The translations under genes were made by a program, and so were the position numbers. Below, piece after piece: positions 9,524 to 19,771 of a DNA stretch of 64,000 bases (position 1 is its first letter; the number at the start of each line of letters is the position of its first letter). The notes under the pieces were generated by a model. That model was given only the letters and a program-made list of their open reading frames with translations, searched no databases and was not told the origin of the DNA. The stretch comes from Albibacterium sp035514885. GTDB lineage: Bacteria > Bacteroidota > Bacteroidia > Sphingobacteriales > Sphingobacteriaceae. The stretch covers positions 1 through 64,000 of the forward strand of contig NZ_DATJCH010000021.1 in assembly GCF_035514885.1 (NCBI RefSeq). The letters are read 5' to 3'.

Positions 9524-12500
9524 TAGATTCCCCTTTCTCCTTAAACTCTATAATGCCAGAGTTATCTTTTCCATTACTCGGTTCAGACAATTTTAATAAT
9601 TCCTTGCGTTTTCTTTCTTCAATTTGCTTATGATATTCTTGTAGCTTGTCTGCATTCATAAATAGCTCTTTAAATTTATCATAATCCATATTAATGTTAA
9701 AGCCAATTCCGGTTTCAATTACTTGTCCCTGAAGAGTTACTTCATAATCATTCTTTCGGAAAGCCCGTAAAAAGTATCTGCCATCTTTGGATAGTTGATA
9801 TTCTACGGCAATGTCTCCTGCAATATTACTTGGTTTTCTACCAGGTTGGCCACCGCCTTCAATTTCAAAATTGGAACCTACCGTAACTTTTAAACGATCA
9901 TTTAAGAGACGTTTTGAGACTCCAACATTTAAGTCAGTCCGGTTTTGTAAACTTCCTGTACTATAATCATCTGTTGATTGAAGATCAAAATTTAACTCAA
10001 CACCGGCAATCAGATCTCCCGCTAAATTATTAAGCTGTGCACTTAATAGTTGACTGACAGAGTTTCTAGCCATCGATTCAACGCTTCCTCCGGCTGCACT
10101 TGCAAACGGGTTTTCTGCTACAAATCTTCCTAGTACAATTAAAGCAAATACCTGCTTGTTCAGTTCAGATTCATTCTCTCTTACTTGCGATAAGCGGGTG
10201 TTTACAAGGCTCGTAACATCTTGAGAAACTCCACTATTTTCTTCCTGTAAATTTATGTCAAATGCAATGTTTGGTTTCAACATTTCGCCGGTGAGAATTA
10301 GGTTGACCTCAAAAGGTATTTTTTGTTTATAGTAATTGGAGTTTCTACCACCTAGCTGATTCTCTAATAAATCGATGGGCGCTGCATTGATATCATAGGC
10401 TGCGGTTATATTCAAGTCAGCTGCCATCATTTCGCCATTCCAGGTAATTGTACTTCCTTTCTTGAAGTAAAATTTCCTTTTCAACATATTGAATGATAAT
10501 TCATAGCTTCCTTCTTCAACTTCATAGGTTCCTGATAAGGAGATATTGCCACCCGGATCAATCCCTGCATTTAATTGTGCCGTACCTTTAATGAATAAGG
10601 CGTCTCCTGTTCCCGGATCGATTATAATAGTAAATTCAGCATCTGGGTCAACATCAATGTTTACAGAAACATCTAATCCGGCAACCGTTTTTGTAAGTAC
10701 TGAATCCCGCTGTGCAAATAATTTCTCACTATCAAGATCTTTTTTATTCACAAATTCAACAATTCCTTCCCGCTCTGTTATTCCCGGATTATCGTCAGGA
10801 ACAACAATACTCATTTTGGTATTATCATTCACCTTTAAAGATCCATTGACTTGTGGACTGTCCATGTTGCCTGTAATGCGTAAATCGCTGTTCAAAAACA
10901 GTTGGCCATAGAATAGGTCATTGTCTTTATTTGTTGAATTCAACACCTGGAAATTATCAGCATCTAAGTCGAGGTCAAATGTAAAATCTGTATACGTTTG
11001 TGTGCGTACCATTCCATCAATTGTTGCATGGTTACCAACGCTATCAGAAATAGAGAAATTAGAAAGCTGTATGCCGCTATCGTTAAAAGTTATTGCATCA
11101 TTATCCAAGATAAAATCAGCATTCAACATCGAAACGTTCAGTTCAGCATCATTAAATAATAATTCACCATTAATACGAGGCGCATCAGGAGACCCTGTAA
11201 TAGCCAACTGGCCATTTATGAATCCATCAGCTCGTCGTATGGAACCAAAAGAAAAAGCTTCCAGTGTACTCATATTAAGCTGATTCATGTTTAATACGAA
11301 GTCCATTGTCGATTTTTGATCTGGTGGCGATATGTAATCGCCTTTTAAGTTTACATCATTGCCAAAACCACTGATTGTAATATCGGTTGCAAAGGTGTTT
11401 TCTTGCAAATTATTTACTTTAAGGTTTATATCTCCTATTGTATCATTTGCAAAATAGAAGTCGTTTACGGTGATGTCGGACACAAAAGTAGGGGAGCTTT
11501 CAAGGCGATCTATCGTAGCTTCTCCATTAATACCACCTCCTAATTTAAATGTACTGCTTTCTATAAATTTAGTAAACGTTTCGATGCGGAAATCAGAAAA
11601 TTGAACGTCGATAGGTGAGTTAAGTACCGAATCTTTCGATGTTAGACTTAATTGTTGATTCTCGTTTTGTAAAATGAAGTGATGTGCTAAAATTCCCTGA
11701 TCACCGAAAAGAATACTATTTTCCGGATTGATATCCCATTGGTCATAATTAAGGATCAGACCATCAGGTTTTAAGTTAAATATAAAATTATCGTTCTCTG
11801 CAAGCATTTGCGCACCCAAATGGTACTGCTCTTTATCTAATGAATCCTTAATCCATAAGCCGGCATCTACCTTGCTATCTTTTACATTTCCGCTGATTAA
11901 CGTGTTAATAAGCTCAATGTTTGAGATGTTAATTTCTCCTATAGTCCCAGCATAGAATAAGGTTGAATCTGCGGTATTAATATCAAAACTAACCCCATCA
12001 ATTAAAGTGCCTTCGTATAAGATATGCGAAGCACCAATACGTGCATTGATTGATCTTTCCTCACTTGTGAAGTTACCGAAAAGAGTTATCGGTTCCATTT
12101 CGATTAATTCAGGTGCGATTTTCTGAATCAATGGTGATCGTGTTAGTTCAGCATTAAATTCAAAACTTTGAGGATCGTAGGTAGTGGTATCTGTTATGTT
12201 TGTAGGATTATAATAAGTCCGGATTACATCTTGAATGGCAGTAGATAGTTGTGTTAATTTATACTGTCCATAGATATTGGCATTTAAAAATTCAGATTCC
12301 AGACCGATGATTTTCAATGAATCTGTCGCCTCAGAAGAAAGGCTTATGCTATCCAATGCATAACGATCACCATTATATGAAAACAGAGAGTTAACAATGT
12401 TTATATCTCCGTTTAAGTAATCCGGATCAGCAGTAGCCAGATCAGCTTTTAGTTGTCCGTGATAGCGTATATCATCATCCGTTAGCTTCAAATTCTTTAG

Positions 12501-14624
12501 GTTGATGCTGTCGGCATTGATAGTCATTTTTAATGCAGGATATTTCTCAGTCCAAGTTGCCTGAGCATCCATTGTCAATGCTAAATTTGAATCTACGCTT
12601 GTTAAGTTTGCAAGTATATCACCTTTATCCGCTTTAAAATCAAGGTTAATATCACGATAGGTATAGCCCATAACTTCCGCACTTATTAAATGTGCTTTTC
12701 CTTCAGCAATCATATTTTTTGGGTCTAAACCTACTCCTTTTAAATCGGCAGAAAAGTTTACCTTACCAAAGGTTGTATCATTTTTAAGGAAGCTCCCTAC
12801 ATTCAGATTTTGAATATTGATCTTAGCCTGATAGCTGGTATCTCTGCCAGCTTTATAATCTGCAACCAGACTTGCACTTCCTACTGAGGAATTTAGGACC
12901 ATATTTGTGCTGATATTATTCAGGTCACCTTTAATTTTACCTTTCATCTGAATAGATGATGGAATATCAATATCAGGAGGGAGCATAGTTTTCGCAACTA
13001 AACGACTGATATCACGGTTGCTAGTCCGAAGATTGACAATATTAAGATTAACAAAAAGATTATCCGGATCCATCAAATTTTTGATGTTTCCTGAAAGATT
13101 TAGATAGGTATCGTTTAGTGTACGTACTACTAGGCCCGAAGTATTTAGATCGCTTAATGAGCCCGATAAATCACCGTCAATTTTAAATGATTTATCAAGT
13201 AAAGGTTTCATTACCTCCATGGTATCAAGGGTGGGTACCAAAAGAGCAATATCTTTCATTCCCAGCGTACTGTTGTTTAAATTCACCTTAAGGGTCATTA
13301 GCTCCGGCTTTTCGCTTAAGGCTGCTAATGATGGATATCCGATTTCAGCATAGTCATTTAAAACTGTATTGGGTGTTTCAAGAAACAAGTCATTCAAGAG
13401 AATTCCAGTATCTGTATAGGTAAACTCGGTTTCAAGTTTATTGATCTCCAGGCCACTTTGATCTTTAAAGTTTAATTGCTCTAGATTTCCCTGAATTGAA
13501 TCCATGGAAAAATAAAGTTCTTTAAGATCCAGATTCAGGTTTGAAATATCTAAATGTGCGTAATCTAATCCTTTGTTTATTTTGGGAGTAGCATTATCAT
13601 CATATTTAACATTCGTGTTTTTTAAATCAATGGTAGCTGCAGAAACTACCCAATTCATAGATTCTTCCTGACTTGTATCTGCCTCGGAACTGGTATTGTC
13701 TGAACCAGGTTTTTCAAAAAGTAATTTGGACTCGGAGTCTTTTAAAGTGATCTTATTAATCTCGATAATTTCATTCTTGAGATCAAGATTTTTAAAATTA
13801 ACCGCCATGTGGTTAAATTTAACCTGTGCATTTATTGCAGAGGCTTCATCTTCATACACCACGTTGATATTGCTAAGCTCAATATCTCCAAGTTTAAGAT
13901 CGGGTAATCCTACTTCTGCACCGGCTGCTCTCTCGACGCCTAAGTCATCAGTCGATGGAATGTCTTCTGCGGTAGCTACTTCCCATTGTTTTACTCTGGT
14001 TCTAATACCGTTTATGACTAATTTGGGTATTTCGAATGCCATGTTTTGCAGATCGAATGTCTTAATCCTGGTATCTAAATGACCTAGATAAAAATCCGCA
14101 TCTGTTCCTACAATTTCATCGTTATAGCGCAAGTGAATTCTATCCAGATTGATTTTATCAATTGAAAAAGCCATAGCTGATGTAGAATCTTGCGATTCTT
14201 CTTCTACCTGCTCACTTGTAAATGCCCGGATTATATAGTCGAAATTGAAAGCACTGTCTGGAAGAGTCCGATTGATATTTGCAGTAATACCTCTGAAATC
14301 TAATTCGTTTATTTCTACTTTGTTATTCAATAATTTCAACAAACTGATATCAACCAACAGGGTATCTCCTGCAATTAAAGTATCCCTGCTTTGATCTTCA
14401 AAATAAACACCTTCTAAAACCAATAACTTCGGAAGTTTTAAAGAGATTTTCTTTATATCTACTTGAGTTTCAATCTTAGTTTCGAGGTAAGAAACTACTT
14501 TTTGAACAACAAAATTCTGAACTGCAGGAATATTAATTAATACAAAGACAAGTAAGATCAATCCGATAATAGATCCCAATAACCATAAAACTATTTTCAG
14601 TGAAATCCTCGTAAATCTCTTCAA
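9516..14624 (-). CDS. tamB: TamB-type translocation/assembly module protein
   Basis: A 1702-residue AsmA/TamB-family protein. One N-terminal transmembrane helix (about residues 10-32) anchors it in the inner membrane. The long middle part is repetitive, low in cysteine and rich in beta strands, as expected of the hydrophobic-groove bridge. The C-terminal ~350 residues are the DUF490/TamB domain (SLSGTYEVEEGSYELSF and a VSQLLSAQLNNLAGDL helix). The start appears to be TTG at 14624; no in-frame ATG exists just upstream. It is translationally coupled with tamL. A likely role is lipid transfer or barrel assembly between membranes. Confidence 0.9.
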   Translation of the reverse strand: MKRFTRISLKIVLWLLGSIIGLILLVFVLINIPAVQNFVVQKVVSYLETKIETQVDIKKISLKLPKLLVLEGVYFEDQSRDTLIAGDTLLVDISLLKLLNNKVEINELDFRGITANINRTLPDSAFNFDYIIRAFTSEQVEEESQDSTSAMAFSIDKINLDRIHLRYNDEIVGTDADFYLGHLDTRIKTFDLQNMAFEIPKLVINGIRTRVKQWEVATAEDIPSTDDLGVERAAGAEVGLPDLKLGDIELSNINVVYEDEASAINAQVKFNHMAVNFKNLDLKNEIIEINKITLKDSESKLLFEKPGSDNTSSEADTSQEESMNWVVSAATIDLKNTNVKYDDNATPKINKGLDYAHLDISNLNLDLKELYFSMDSIQGNLEQLNFKDQSGLEINKLETEFTYTDTGILLNDLFLETPNTVLNDYAEIGYPSLAALSEKPELMTLKVNLNNSTLGMKDIALLVPTLDTMEVMKPLLDKSFKIDGDLSGSLSDLNTSGLVVRTLNDTYLNLSGNIKNLMDPDNLFVNLNIVNLRTSNRDISRLVAKTMLPPDIDIPSSIQMKGKIKGDLNNISTNMVLNSSVGSASLVADYKAGRDTSYQAKINIQNLNVGSFLKNDTTFGKVNFSADLKGVGLDPKNMIAEGKAHLISAEVMGYTYRDINLDFKADKGDILANLTSVDSNLALTMDAQATWTEKYPALKMTINADSINLKNLKLTDDDIRYHGQLKADLATADPDYLNGDINIVNSLFSYNGDRYALDSISLSSEATDSLKIIGLESEFLNANIYGQYKLTQLSTAIQDVIRTYYNPTNITDTTTYDPQSFEFNAELTRSPLIQKIAPELIEMEPITLFGNFTSEERSINARIGASHILYEGTLIDGVSFDINTADSTLFYAGTIGEINISNIELINTLISGNVKDSKVDAGLWIKDSLDKEQYHLGAQMLAENDNFIFNLKPDGLILNYDQWDINPENSILFGDQGILAHHFILQNENQQLSLTSKDSVLNSPIDVQFSDFRIETFTKFIESSTFKLGGGINGEATIDRLESSPTFVSDITVNDFYFANDTIGDINLKVNNLQENTFATDITISGFGNDVNLKGDYISPPDQKSTMDFVLNMNQLNMSTLEAFSFGSIRRADGFINGQLAITGSPDAPRINGELLFNDAELNVSMLNADFILDNDAITFNDSGIQLSNFSISDSVGNHATIDGMVRTQTYTDFTFDLDLDADNFQVLNSTNKDNDLFYGQLFLNSDLRITGNMDSPQVNGSLKVNDNTKMSIVVPDDNPGITEREGIVEFVNKKDLDSEKLFAQRDSVLTKTVAGLDVSVNIDVDPDAEFTIIIDPGTGDALFIKGTAQLNAGIDPGGNISLSGTYEVEEGSYELSFNMLKRKFYFKKGSTITWNGEMMAADLNITAAYDINAAPIDLLENQLGGRNSNYYKQKIPFEVNLILTGEMLKPNIAFDINLQEENSGVSQDVTSLVNTRLSQVRENESELNKQVFALIVLGRFVAENPFASAAGGSVESMARNSVSQLLSAQLNNLAGDLIAGVELNFDLQSTDDYSTGSLQNRTDLNVGVSKRLLNDRLKVTVGSNFEIEGGGQPGRKPSNIAGDIAVEYQLSKDGRYFLRAFRKNDYEVTLQGQVIETGIGFNINMDYDKFKELFMNADKLQEYHKQIEERKRKELLKLSEPSNGKDNSGIIEFKEKGESND

Positions 14625-14763
14625 TGGATGTGGCCTTATTATGTTATAACATTAAATTAAACGAATATTTTCAAAAATAGTTTTAAATATTTCGGAATCA
14701 AGATTAGCAGCAAATATAATTAATTGGTGGAAAACTAAGGTTTAGACACAGATAGTAATTCCG

Positions 14764-14771
14764 TATCTTTG
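14764..14771 (+). promoter_or_regulatory. -7 box of the dnaE promoter
   Basis: TATCTTTG at 14764-14771 matches the TANNTTTG consensus; no clean TTG lies at the ideal distance upstream. It covers the in-frame TTG at 14769, so transcription would begin downstream of that codon, which supports the ATG at 14793 as the true start of dnaE. Confidence 0.55.
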
Positions 14772-14792
14772 ATTTTCAACAATTTCTTAGTT

Positions 14793-17700
14793 ATGCCCGA
14801 TTTTTCTCACTTACATGTTCATACTCAATTCTCTCTATTAGATGGTGCTGCTGATATAGGCAGAATGTTTAAAAAAGCTGCAAATGATGGTATGAAAGCA
14901 ATGGCCATTACAGACCATGGCAATATGTTTGGAGTCTTTAAGTTTGTTGCTGAGGCTGCGAAACATGGAGTAAAGCCCATTGTTGGTTGTGAATTCTATG
15001 TGGTTGAAGACCGACACATCAAGCAGTTTACAAAAGAAAAAAGAGACAAGCGCTACCATCAATTAATGTTAGCAAAGAACCCTCAGGGATATAAAAACCT
15101 AATTAAATTATGCTCGCTGGGTTATATGGAAGGCATATACAGCAAGTGGCCCCGTATCGATAAAGAGCTGATTTTAAAGTATCATGAAGGACTGATAGCC
15201 ACTACCTGCTGCCTTGGAGCAGTTGTTCCGCAATATATTCTAAACAAATCTGAAGAGGAGGCCGAAGAAGAATTTAAGTGGTGGTTAGATCTGTTTGGTG
15301 AAGACTTTTATATCGAGCTTCAAAGGCATAATCTTCCTGAGCAAGAAAAGGTAAACGCAGTTCTTTTAAAGTTTGCAAAAAAATATCAAGTGAAAATGAT
15401 TTGCTCCAATGATTCACATTATGTAGATCAAGAAGATTCAAATGCGCACGATATTTTGCTCTGTGTTAATACCGGCGATTTGCAAAGCACTCCCATTGCT
15501 ACTGATGAAGAGGGTGGAAAAGGATACCGTTTTGGATTTCCAAACGATCAGTTTTTCTTCAAAACCCAGGCAGAAATGTCGAGCCTGTTTCACGATATCC
15601 CCGAAGCTGTAGATAATACCAATGAAATTGTAGATAAGATTGAAACTCTTCAACTTAAGAGGGATATTATGCTTCCTAATTTCCCTATTCCTGATGAGTA
15701 TAAAATTCATAAAGGACCTGAAGCTGATAAGGAGAACCAATGGGAATATTTAAAGCATTTAACCTATTTAGGAGCAAAAGAACGTTATAAGGATATTGTT
15801 CCGGAAGTTCAGGAGCGGATTGATTTTGAACTTTTTACGATCAAAACAATGGGTTTCGCCGGTTACTTCTTAATTGTTGCAGATTTTATAAAAGCAGGAA
15901 GAGACCTTGGAGTTTTTATTGGACCCGGCAGAGGATCTGCCGCCGGCTCTGTGGTAGCCTATTGTACAGGTATCACGAATATCGATCCGATTAAGTATAA
16001 TCTCCTTTTCGAACGTTTTCTAAATCCAGATCGGAAGTCTATGCCCGATATTGATACGGATTTTGATGATGAAGGCAGGCAAAAGGTGATTGATTATGTA
16101 GTTGATAAATATGGTAAGAATCAAGTTGCTCAAATCATTACCTATGGCTCAATGGCGGCCAAAAGTAGTATAAAAGATGTTGCCAGAGTGTTGGATCTTC
16201 CTTTAAGTGAATCAAATGCTCTTGCGAAACTTGTACCCGACAGACCGGGCACAAATTTGAATAAAGTCATATCCTTGTCTACCCAGGAAATTAAACAGCA
16301 CTATGGTCAGGACTTTGAGAATATACAAAAGCTTCAAGAGTTTCATACGAGTACGAACAGCATGCCTGGTAAGGTTTTAAAAGAGGCACTTATTTTAGAA
16401 GGGTCTGTTCGAAATGTGGGAATTCATGCAGCCGGTATTATAATTGCACCAGAAGACTTAACCAATATTATTCCGGTCTCCACTTCCAAAGAATCTAATC
16501 TATTAATTACCCAATATGATGGACGTGTAATTGAAGATGCGGGCGTTATAAAAATGGATTTCTTGGGTTTAAAAACCCTAACCATTATTAAGAATGCACT
16601 TTCTTTAATTAAGCAGAATTATAATGAGGACATTATTATTGATGATATTCCTTTGGATGATCTGGCTACCTTCGAACTTTATCAACGTGGAGACACGAAT
16701 GGTACTTTCCAGTTTGAAAGTGATGGTATGCAGAAATACCTCAGAGAGCTGAAGCCGGATAAGTTTGAGGATTTAATTGCCATGAATGCTCTGTATCGGC
16801 CGGGTCCGATGGATTATATTCCTAGTTATATCAAGAGGAAACATGGCCGAGAGGATGTTAGCTATGATTTGGCTGACATGGAAGAATACTTGGCAGATAC
16901 CTATGGAATTACAGTTTATCAGGAACAGGTGATGCTTTTATCGCAGAAACTAGCTGACTTCTCTAAGGGTGATGCGGATGTTCTGAGAAAAGCAATGGGT
17001 AAGAAGGATCGTCATACCCTGGATAAGTTAAAGCCTCAATTTGTTGAAAATGCTAAGAAGAAAGGGCATGATGTTAAGGTTTTAGAAAAAGTATGGACCG
17101 ACTGGGAAGCTTTTGCGTCTTACGCTTTTAATAAATCGCATTCTACCTGTTATGCTTTTGTAGCCTATCAGACTGCTTATTTAAAAGCCCATTACCCATC
17201 TGAGTATATGGCAGCCGTACTTAATAACCAAAATAACCTTGAGAAGATTTCATTCTTTATGGAAGAGTGCCGTAAGATTGGGGTTATGGTTTTAGGACCG
17301 GATGTAAATGAGTCTGATTTACGTTTTAACGTAAACAAGAAGAAGGAGATCCGTTTTGGTCTTTCTGGTATTAAAGGAGTAGGAGATAAGGCAGTTGAAA
17401 GTATTATTGAGGAGAGGAAAGAGAATGGACCCTATACCAGTATTTACGATTTTGCCAGAAGAGTAAACTCCCGGACAGTGAGTAAAAAAGTATATGAGAA
17501 CTTGGTATACAGCGGTGCTTTTGACTGTTTTAACTTACACCGTGCACAGTTCTTTTTTATCCCACCGGGTGCTACGCAGACAGGTATCGACCGTTTGGTG
17601 AAGTATACAAGCGACTATCAAAATAATAAAGATAATTCTGCCATGTCTCTTTTTGGTGGGACTAGCGATGCAGATATTCCTGAACCAACCTTATCAGAAT

Positions 17701-18422
17701 GTCCGGATTGGGATCTGATTGTTAAATTAAAATACGAGAAGGATGTGATCGGTATTTATTTAACGGGACATCCTTTGGATAATTACCGGGTTGAAATGGA
17801 ACATTTCTGTCCGGATAAAGTAGAACTGTTGCATTTGATTGAGAAAATAAAAGGAGAAGCAGTAGATGAGGAAGTAGTAGAAGGATTTAATAAGATAAAG
17901 AATAAGGAAATGTTAATCGGTGGATTGGTTTCTTCCGTGCAACATCGTACTACGCGTAATGGTAAACCATTTGGTATATTCGTATTTGAAGACTATGCTG
18001 ATTCTTACGAGATTGCTGTATTTGGCGAAGACTATGTCAAGTTTAGAGAATTCTTACATGAGGGTTATTTCTTGCAATTGCGCGCAACAGTAAGAGAACG
18101 ATTCGGACAAAAAGGCAATTGGGAGCTAAAGTTATTGCAAATCCAATTATTAGATGAATTGCGTGATAAGTTAGCCAAGCATGTTGTAATTAAACTGTCA
18201 CTCAATGAAATATCGCCAGGCTTTTTACTAGGGTTAAAAGAATTAGTAGAGCGAAATGCTGAGAGTGAAGGGGTGAAGAACTGCGAATTAAAGTTTGAGA
18301 TTAAAGATCATGAAGATAGAATTAGGCTGGATATGCCTTCTAAAAGCATTCGTGTTAATCCGGATAATGAATTTCTTGATGGATTGAAAAAGATGAATTT
18401 AAATAACGTTAGGTTGAACTAG
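14793..18422 (+). CDS. dnaE: DNA polymerase III alpha subunit
   Basis: The replicative polymerase catalytic chain, 1209 residues from ATG 14793. The reading frame opens earlier at a TTG (14769), but that codon lies in the promoter box, and conserved homology begins at MPDFSHLHVHTQFSLLDGA. Domains in order: PHP domain (HLHVHTQFS), C-family palm with the catalytic MPDIDTDFDD, GPGRGSAAGS motif, fingers, HhH (GLSGIKGVGDKA) and an OB fold with a C-terminal tail. The length and motif order are of the DnaE1 type. It is followed by trxA after ~100 bp, with trxA having its own promoter. Confidence 0.96.
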   Translation: MPDFSHLHVHTQFSLLDGAADIGRMFKKAANDGMKAMAITDHGNMFGVFKFVAEAAKHGVKPIVGCEFYVVEDRHIKQFTKEKRDKRYHQLMLAKNPQGYKNLIKLCSLGYMEGIYSKWPRIDKELILKYHEGLIATTCCLGAVVPQYILNKSEEEAEEEFKWWLDLFGEDFYIELQRHNLPEQEKVNAVLLKFAKKYQVKMICSNDSHYVDQEDSNAHDILLCVNTGDLQSTPIATDEEGGKGYRFGFPNDQFFFKTQAEMSSLFHDIPEAVDNTNEIVDKIETLQLKRDIMLPNFPIPDEYKIHKGPEADKENQWEYLKHLTYLGAKERYKDIVPEVQERIDFELFTIKTMGFAGYFLIVADFIKAGRDLGVFIGPGRGSAAGSVVAYCTGITNIDPIKYNLLFERFLNPDRKSMPDIDTDFDDEGRQKVIDYVVDKYGKNQVAQIITYGSMAAKSSIKDVARVLDLPLSESNALAKLVPDRPGTNLNKVISLSTQEIKQHYGQDFENIQKLQEFHTSTNSMPGKVLKEALILEGSVRNVGIHAAGIIIAPEDLTNIIPVSTSKESNLLITQYDGRVIEDAGVIKMDFLGLKTLTIIKNALSLIKQNYNEDIIIDDIPLDDLATFELYQRGDTNGTFQFESDGMQKYLRELKPDKFEDLIAMNALYRPGPMDYIPSYIKRKHGREDVSYDLADMEEYLADTYGITVYQEQVMLLSQKLADFSKGDADVLRKAMGKKDRHTLDKLKPQFVENAKKKGHDVKVLEKVWTDWEAFASYAFNKSHSTCYAFVAYQTAYLKAHYPSEYMAAVLNNQNNLEKISFFMEECRKIGVMVLGPDVNESDLRFNVNKKKEIRFGLSGIKGVGDKAVESIIEERKENGPYTSIYDFARRVNSRTVSKKVYENLVYSGAFDCFNLHRAQFFFIPPGATQTGIDRLVKYTSDYQNNKDNSAMSLFGGTSDADIPEPTLSECPDWDLIVKLKYEKDVIGIYLTGHPLDNYRVEMEHFCPDKVELLHLIEKIKGEAVDEEVVEGFNKIKNKEMLIGGLVSSVQHRTTRNGKPFGIFVFEDYADSYEIAVFGEDYVKFREFLHEGYFLQLRATVRERFGQKGNWELKLLQIQLLDELRDKLAKHVVIKLSLNEISPGFLLGLKELVERNAESEGVKNCELKFEIKDHEDRIRLDMPSKSIRVNPDNEFLDGLKKMNLNNVRLN

Positions 18423-18445
18423 TGTCAGAATTGCAGATTTATACT

Positions 18446-18474
18446 TTGGTAAGGTATTTGAAGAAGTATATTTG
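18446..18474 (+). promoter_or_regulatory. Promoter for trxA
   Basis: TTG at 18446-18448 and TATATTTG at 18467-18474, spacer 18 bp, give a full Bacteroidota housekeeping promoter in the dnaE-trxA gap. Transcription would start near 18481, about 40 bp before the trxA ATG. Confidence 0.7.
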
Positions 18475-18520
18475 TATCTTGTTTATATTATAAGATATAT
18501 CACCACGTAAATAAAAAAGT

Positions 18521-18838
18521 ATGACTATTGAAATCACAGACAGCAACTTCGAGGAAGTTGTATTGAAAGCAGACAAGCCTGTATTAGTGGATTTTTGGGC
18601 TGAATGGTGTGGTCCTTGCCGTATGGTAGGTCCTGTTGTAGAAGAGCTATCGAATGAATATCAAGGAAAAGCAGTTATCGGCAAAGTTGATGTTGACAAT
18701 AATCCTGAAGTATCGATGAAATTTGGAATTCGTAATATTCCTGCATTATTGTTTTTCAAAGATGGAGAGATTGTCGATAAACAAATTGGTGCAGTTCCGA
18801 AATCGGTTCTTGCAGAAAAACTCGAAAAACAACTATAA
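18521..18838 (+). CDS. trxA: Thioredoxin
   Basis: A 105-residue cytoplasmic thioredoxin with the WAEWCGPCRM active site (Cys residues at about 31 and 34), the FGIRNIPAL cis-proline region and a full-length thioredoxin fold. It reduces protein disulfides and would serve peroxiredoxins such as the BCP-type protein encoded at 211-678. It has its own promoter upstream and a strong terminator 21 bp after the stop, so it is a monocistronic gene. Confidence 0.97.
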   Translation: MTIEITDSNFEEVVLKADKPVLVDFWAEWCGPCRMVGPVVEELSNEYQGKAVIGKVDVDNNPEVSMKFGIRNIPALLFFKDGEIVDKQIGAVPKSVLAEKLEKQL

Positions 18839-18859
18839 TATACTCTAATATATTCTTGT

Positions 18860-18902
18860 AAGAAAGGCCGGCTAATTAATTAGCCGGCCTTTCTTTTTTT
18901 CT
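18860..18902 (+). terminator. Strong intrinsic terminator of trxA
   Basis: A perfect inverted repeat of 18 bp per arm (18860-18877 and 18878-18895) without a spacer, followed by a T run. The core is GGCCGGCTAA/TTAGCCGGCC. The perfect stem and T tract support efficient termination. Confidence 0.9.
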
Positions 18903-19273
18903 CCTCATAGCCATCAATTCCCCTCGTATTATAGTGGTATGTATCTTTCTTGTAATTTACTTCGAATATTCCAGGGACATTGTTCGGACATGATAGGGGT
19001 TTGCCCCTACGAAGTCCCTAGAAAGTCCCTAGGATGTCCCTAGAATGTTCCTTGTATTTTAAAAGGTGTTAGTTACTAGCAATTTTGTTCATCTTTTGCC
19101 TTCAGTTTTATATTCAAAGAATTGCGATAAGATTTTTGTCTTTCCCATTTGTTTGAAATATTTAAGATTAGCTGTTTCTTAATTATTCGCGGACCAGCCT
19201 GGAAAATCACATTATTAGGAAGTTAATTTTTGAAAATATTCTTTAGTCGTTCGACGCTATTAATAAATTCGTT
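18903..19273. repeat. Non-coding gap with tandem 11-bp repeats and hairpins
   Basis: No gene is visible in this gap of about 370 bp. It holds four tandem 11-bp units at 19011-19054 (consensus RAAGTCCCTAG, the last degenerate). An inverted partner AGGGACAT lies upstream at 18973-18980. A TAGGGG-TTTG-CCCCTA hairpin lies between them at 18994-19009. The arrangement can fold into a long composite stem. It separates the housekeeping block from the accessory genes. I do not recognise it as a named repeat family. Confidence 0.75.
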
Positions 19274-19717
19274 TTATAGCTTGTAAAAAGAATAGTCAGT
19301 AACTAAAGGTTCAAGGCCGTGTTGCCTAAATTCTGTTGCAATTTGTCCTCTGTGGTATGTTGAATGGTTGATGACGTGAAATAATATGTCGCGTCTACTG
19401 TTGCTGAAAGTTTGACCTTTACTATTTGAATAATTAATGACTTCATTCAGGTTCAACTTGTCAAGAATTTGCAAAGATTGTTCGTAGTTTGTTTGGTCTA
19501 TATTCTTTAAGTCTTGTAGAACGTGAAGTTCCCAAACGCCGAAAGTTGCTTGTTGGGGAAAGATTCTGTTATTCCAGATTTGATGAGCATTTAAAATGTG
19601 GTTAAAGAGTTTTACTGCTTTCTCAGAAGTTTTGTCTGGACTATCGTTAAAAACCTCATACAACTTTTGATTGAAATGATGATTATACTCAAATAGTTCT
19701 TTGAAAAATTGTTTCAT
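19274..19717 (-). CDS. DinB-family four-helix protein
   Basis: A 147-residue protein of the DinB/YfiT superfamily, helical metal-binding proteins. The metal triad is visible as an early His in the FNHILNAHQIW helix and the HSTYHRGQI motif near the C-terminus. Members include thiol-transferases and many uncharacterised proteins, so the reaction is unknown. It lies 54 bp downstream of an FGE/SUMF1-domain gene on the same strand. These are the two domain types fused in the sulfoxide synthase EgtB, which makes the pairing notable. No signal peptide, so cytoplasmic. Confidence 0.8.
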   Translation of the reverse strand: MKQFFKELFEYNHHFNQKLYEVFNDSPDKTSEKAVKLFNHILNAHQIWNNRIFPQQATFGVWELHVLQDLKNIDQTNYEQSLQILDKLNLNEVINYSNSKGQTFSNSRRDILFHVINHSTYHRGQIATEFRQHGLEPLVTDYSFYKL

Positions 19718-19771
19718 CTATCTCGGTTTTTGTTTTTCAATATTAGCGAATACAATTTAGTTAATCCAGCT

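Noticed and set aside
10546..11283. Two long frames (121 and 120 codons) antisense to tamB
   Set aside because: They mirror the repetitive tamB codons; no family and no ribosome-binding site.
13696..14082. 128-codon frame antisense to tamB
   Set aside because: Shadow of the secure tamB gene; no recognisable sequence.
18969..19054. CRISPR array
   Set aside because: The tandem units are only 11 bp with no spacers and no cas genes are present.
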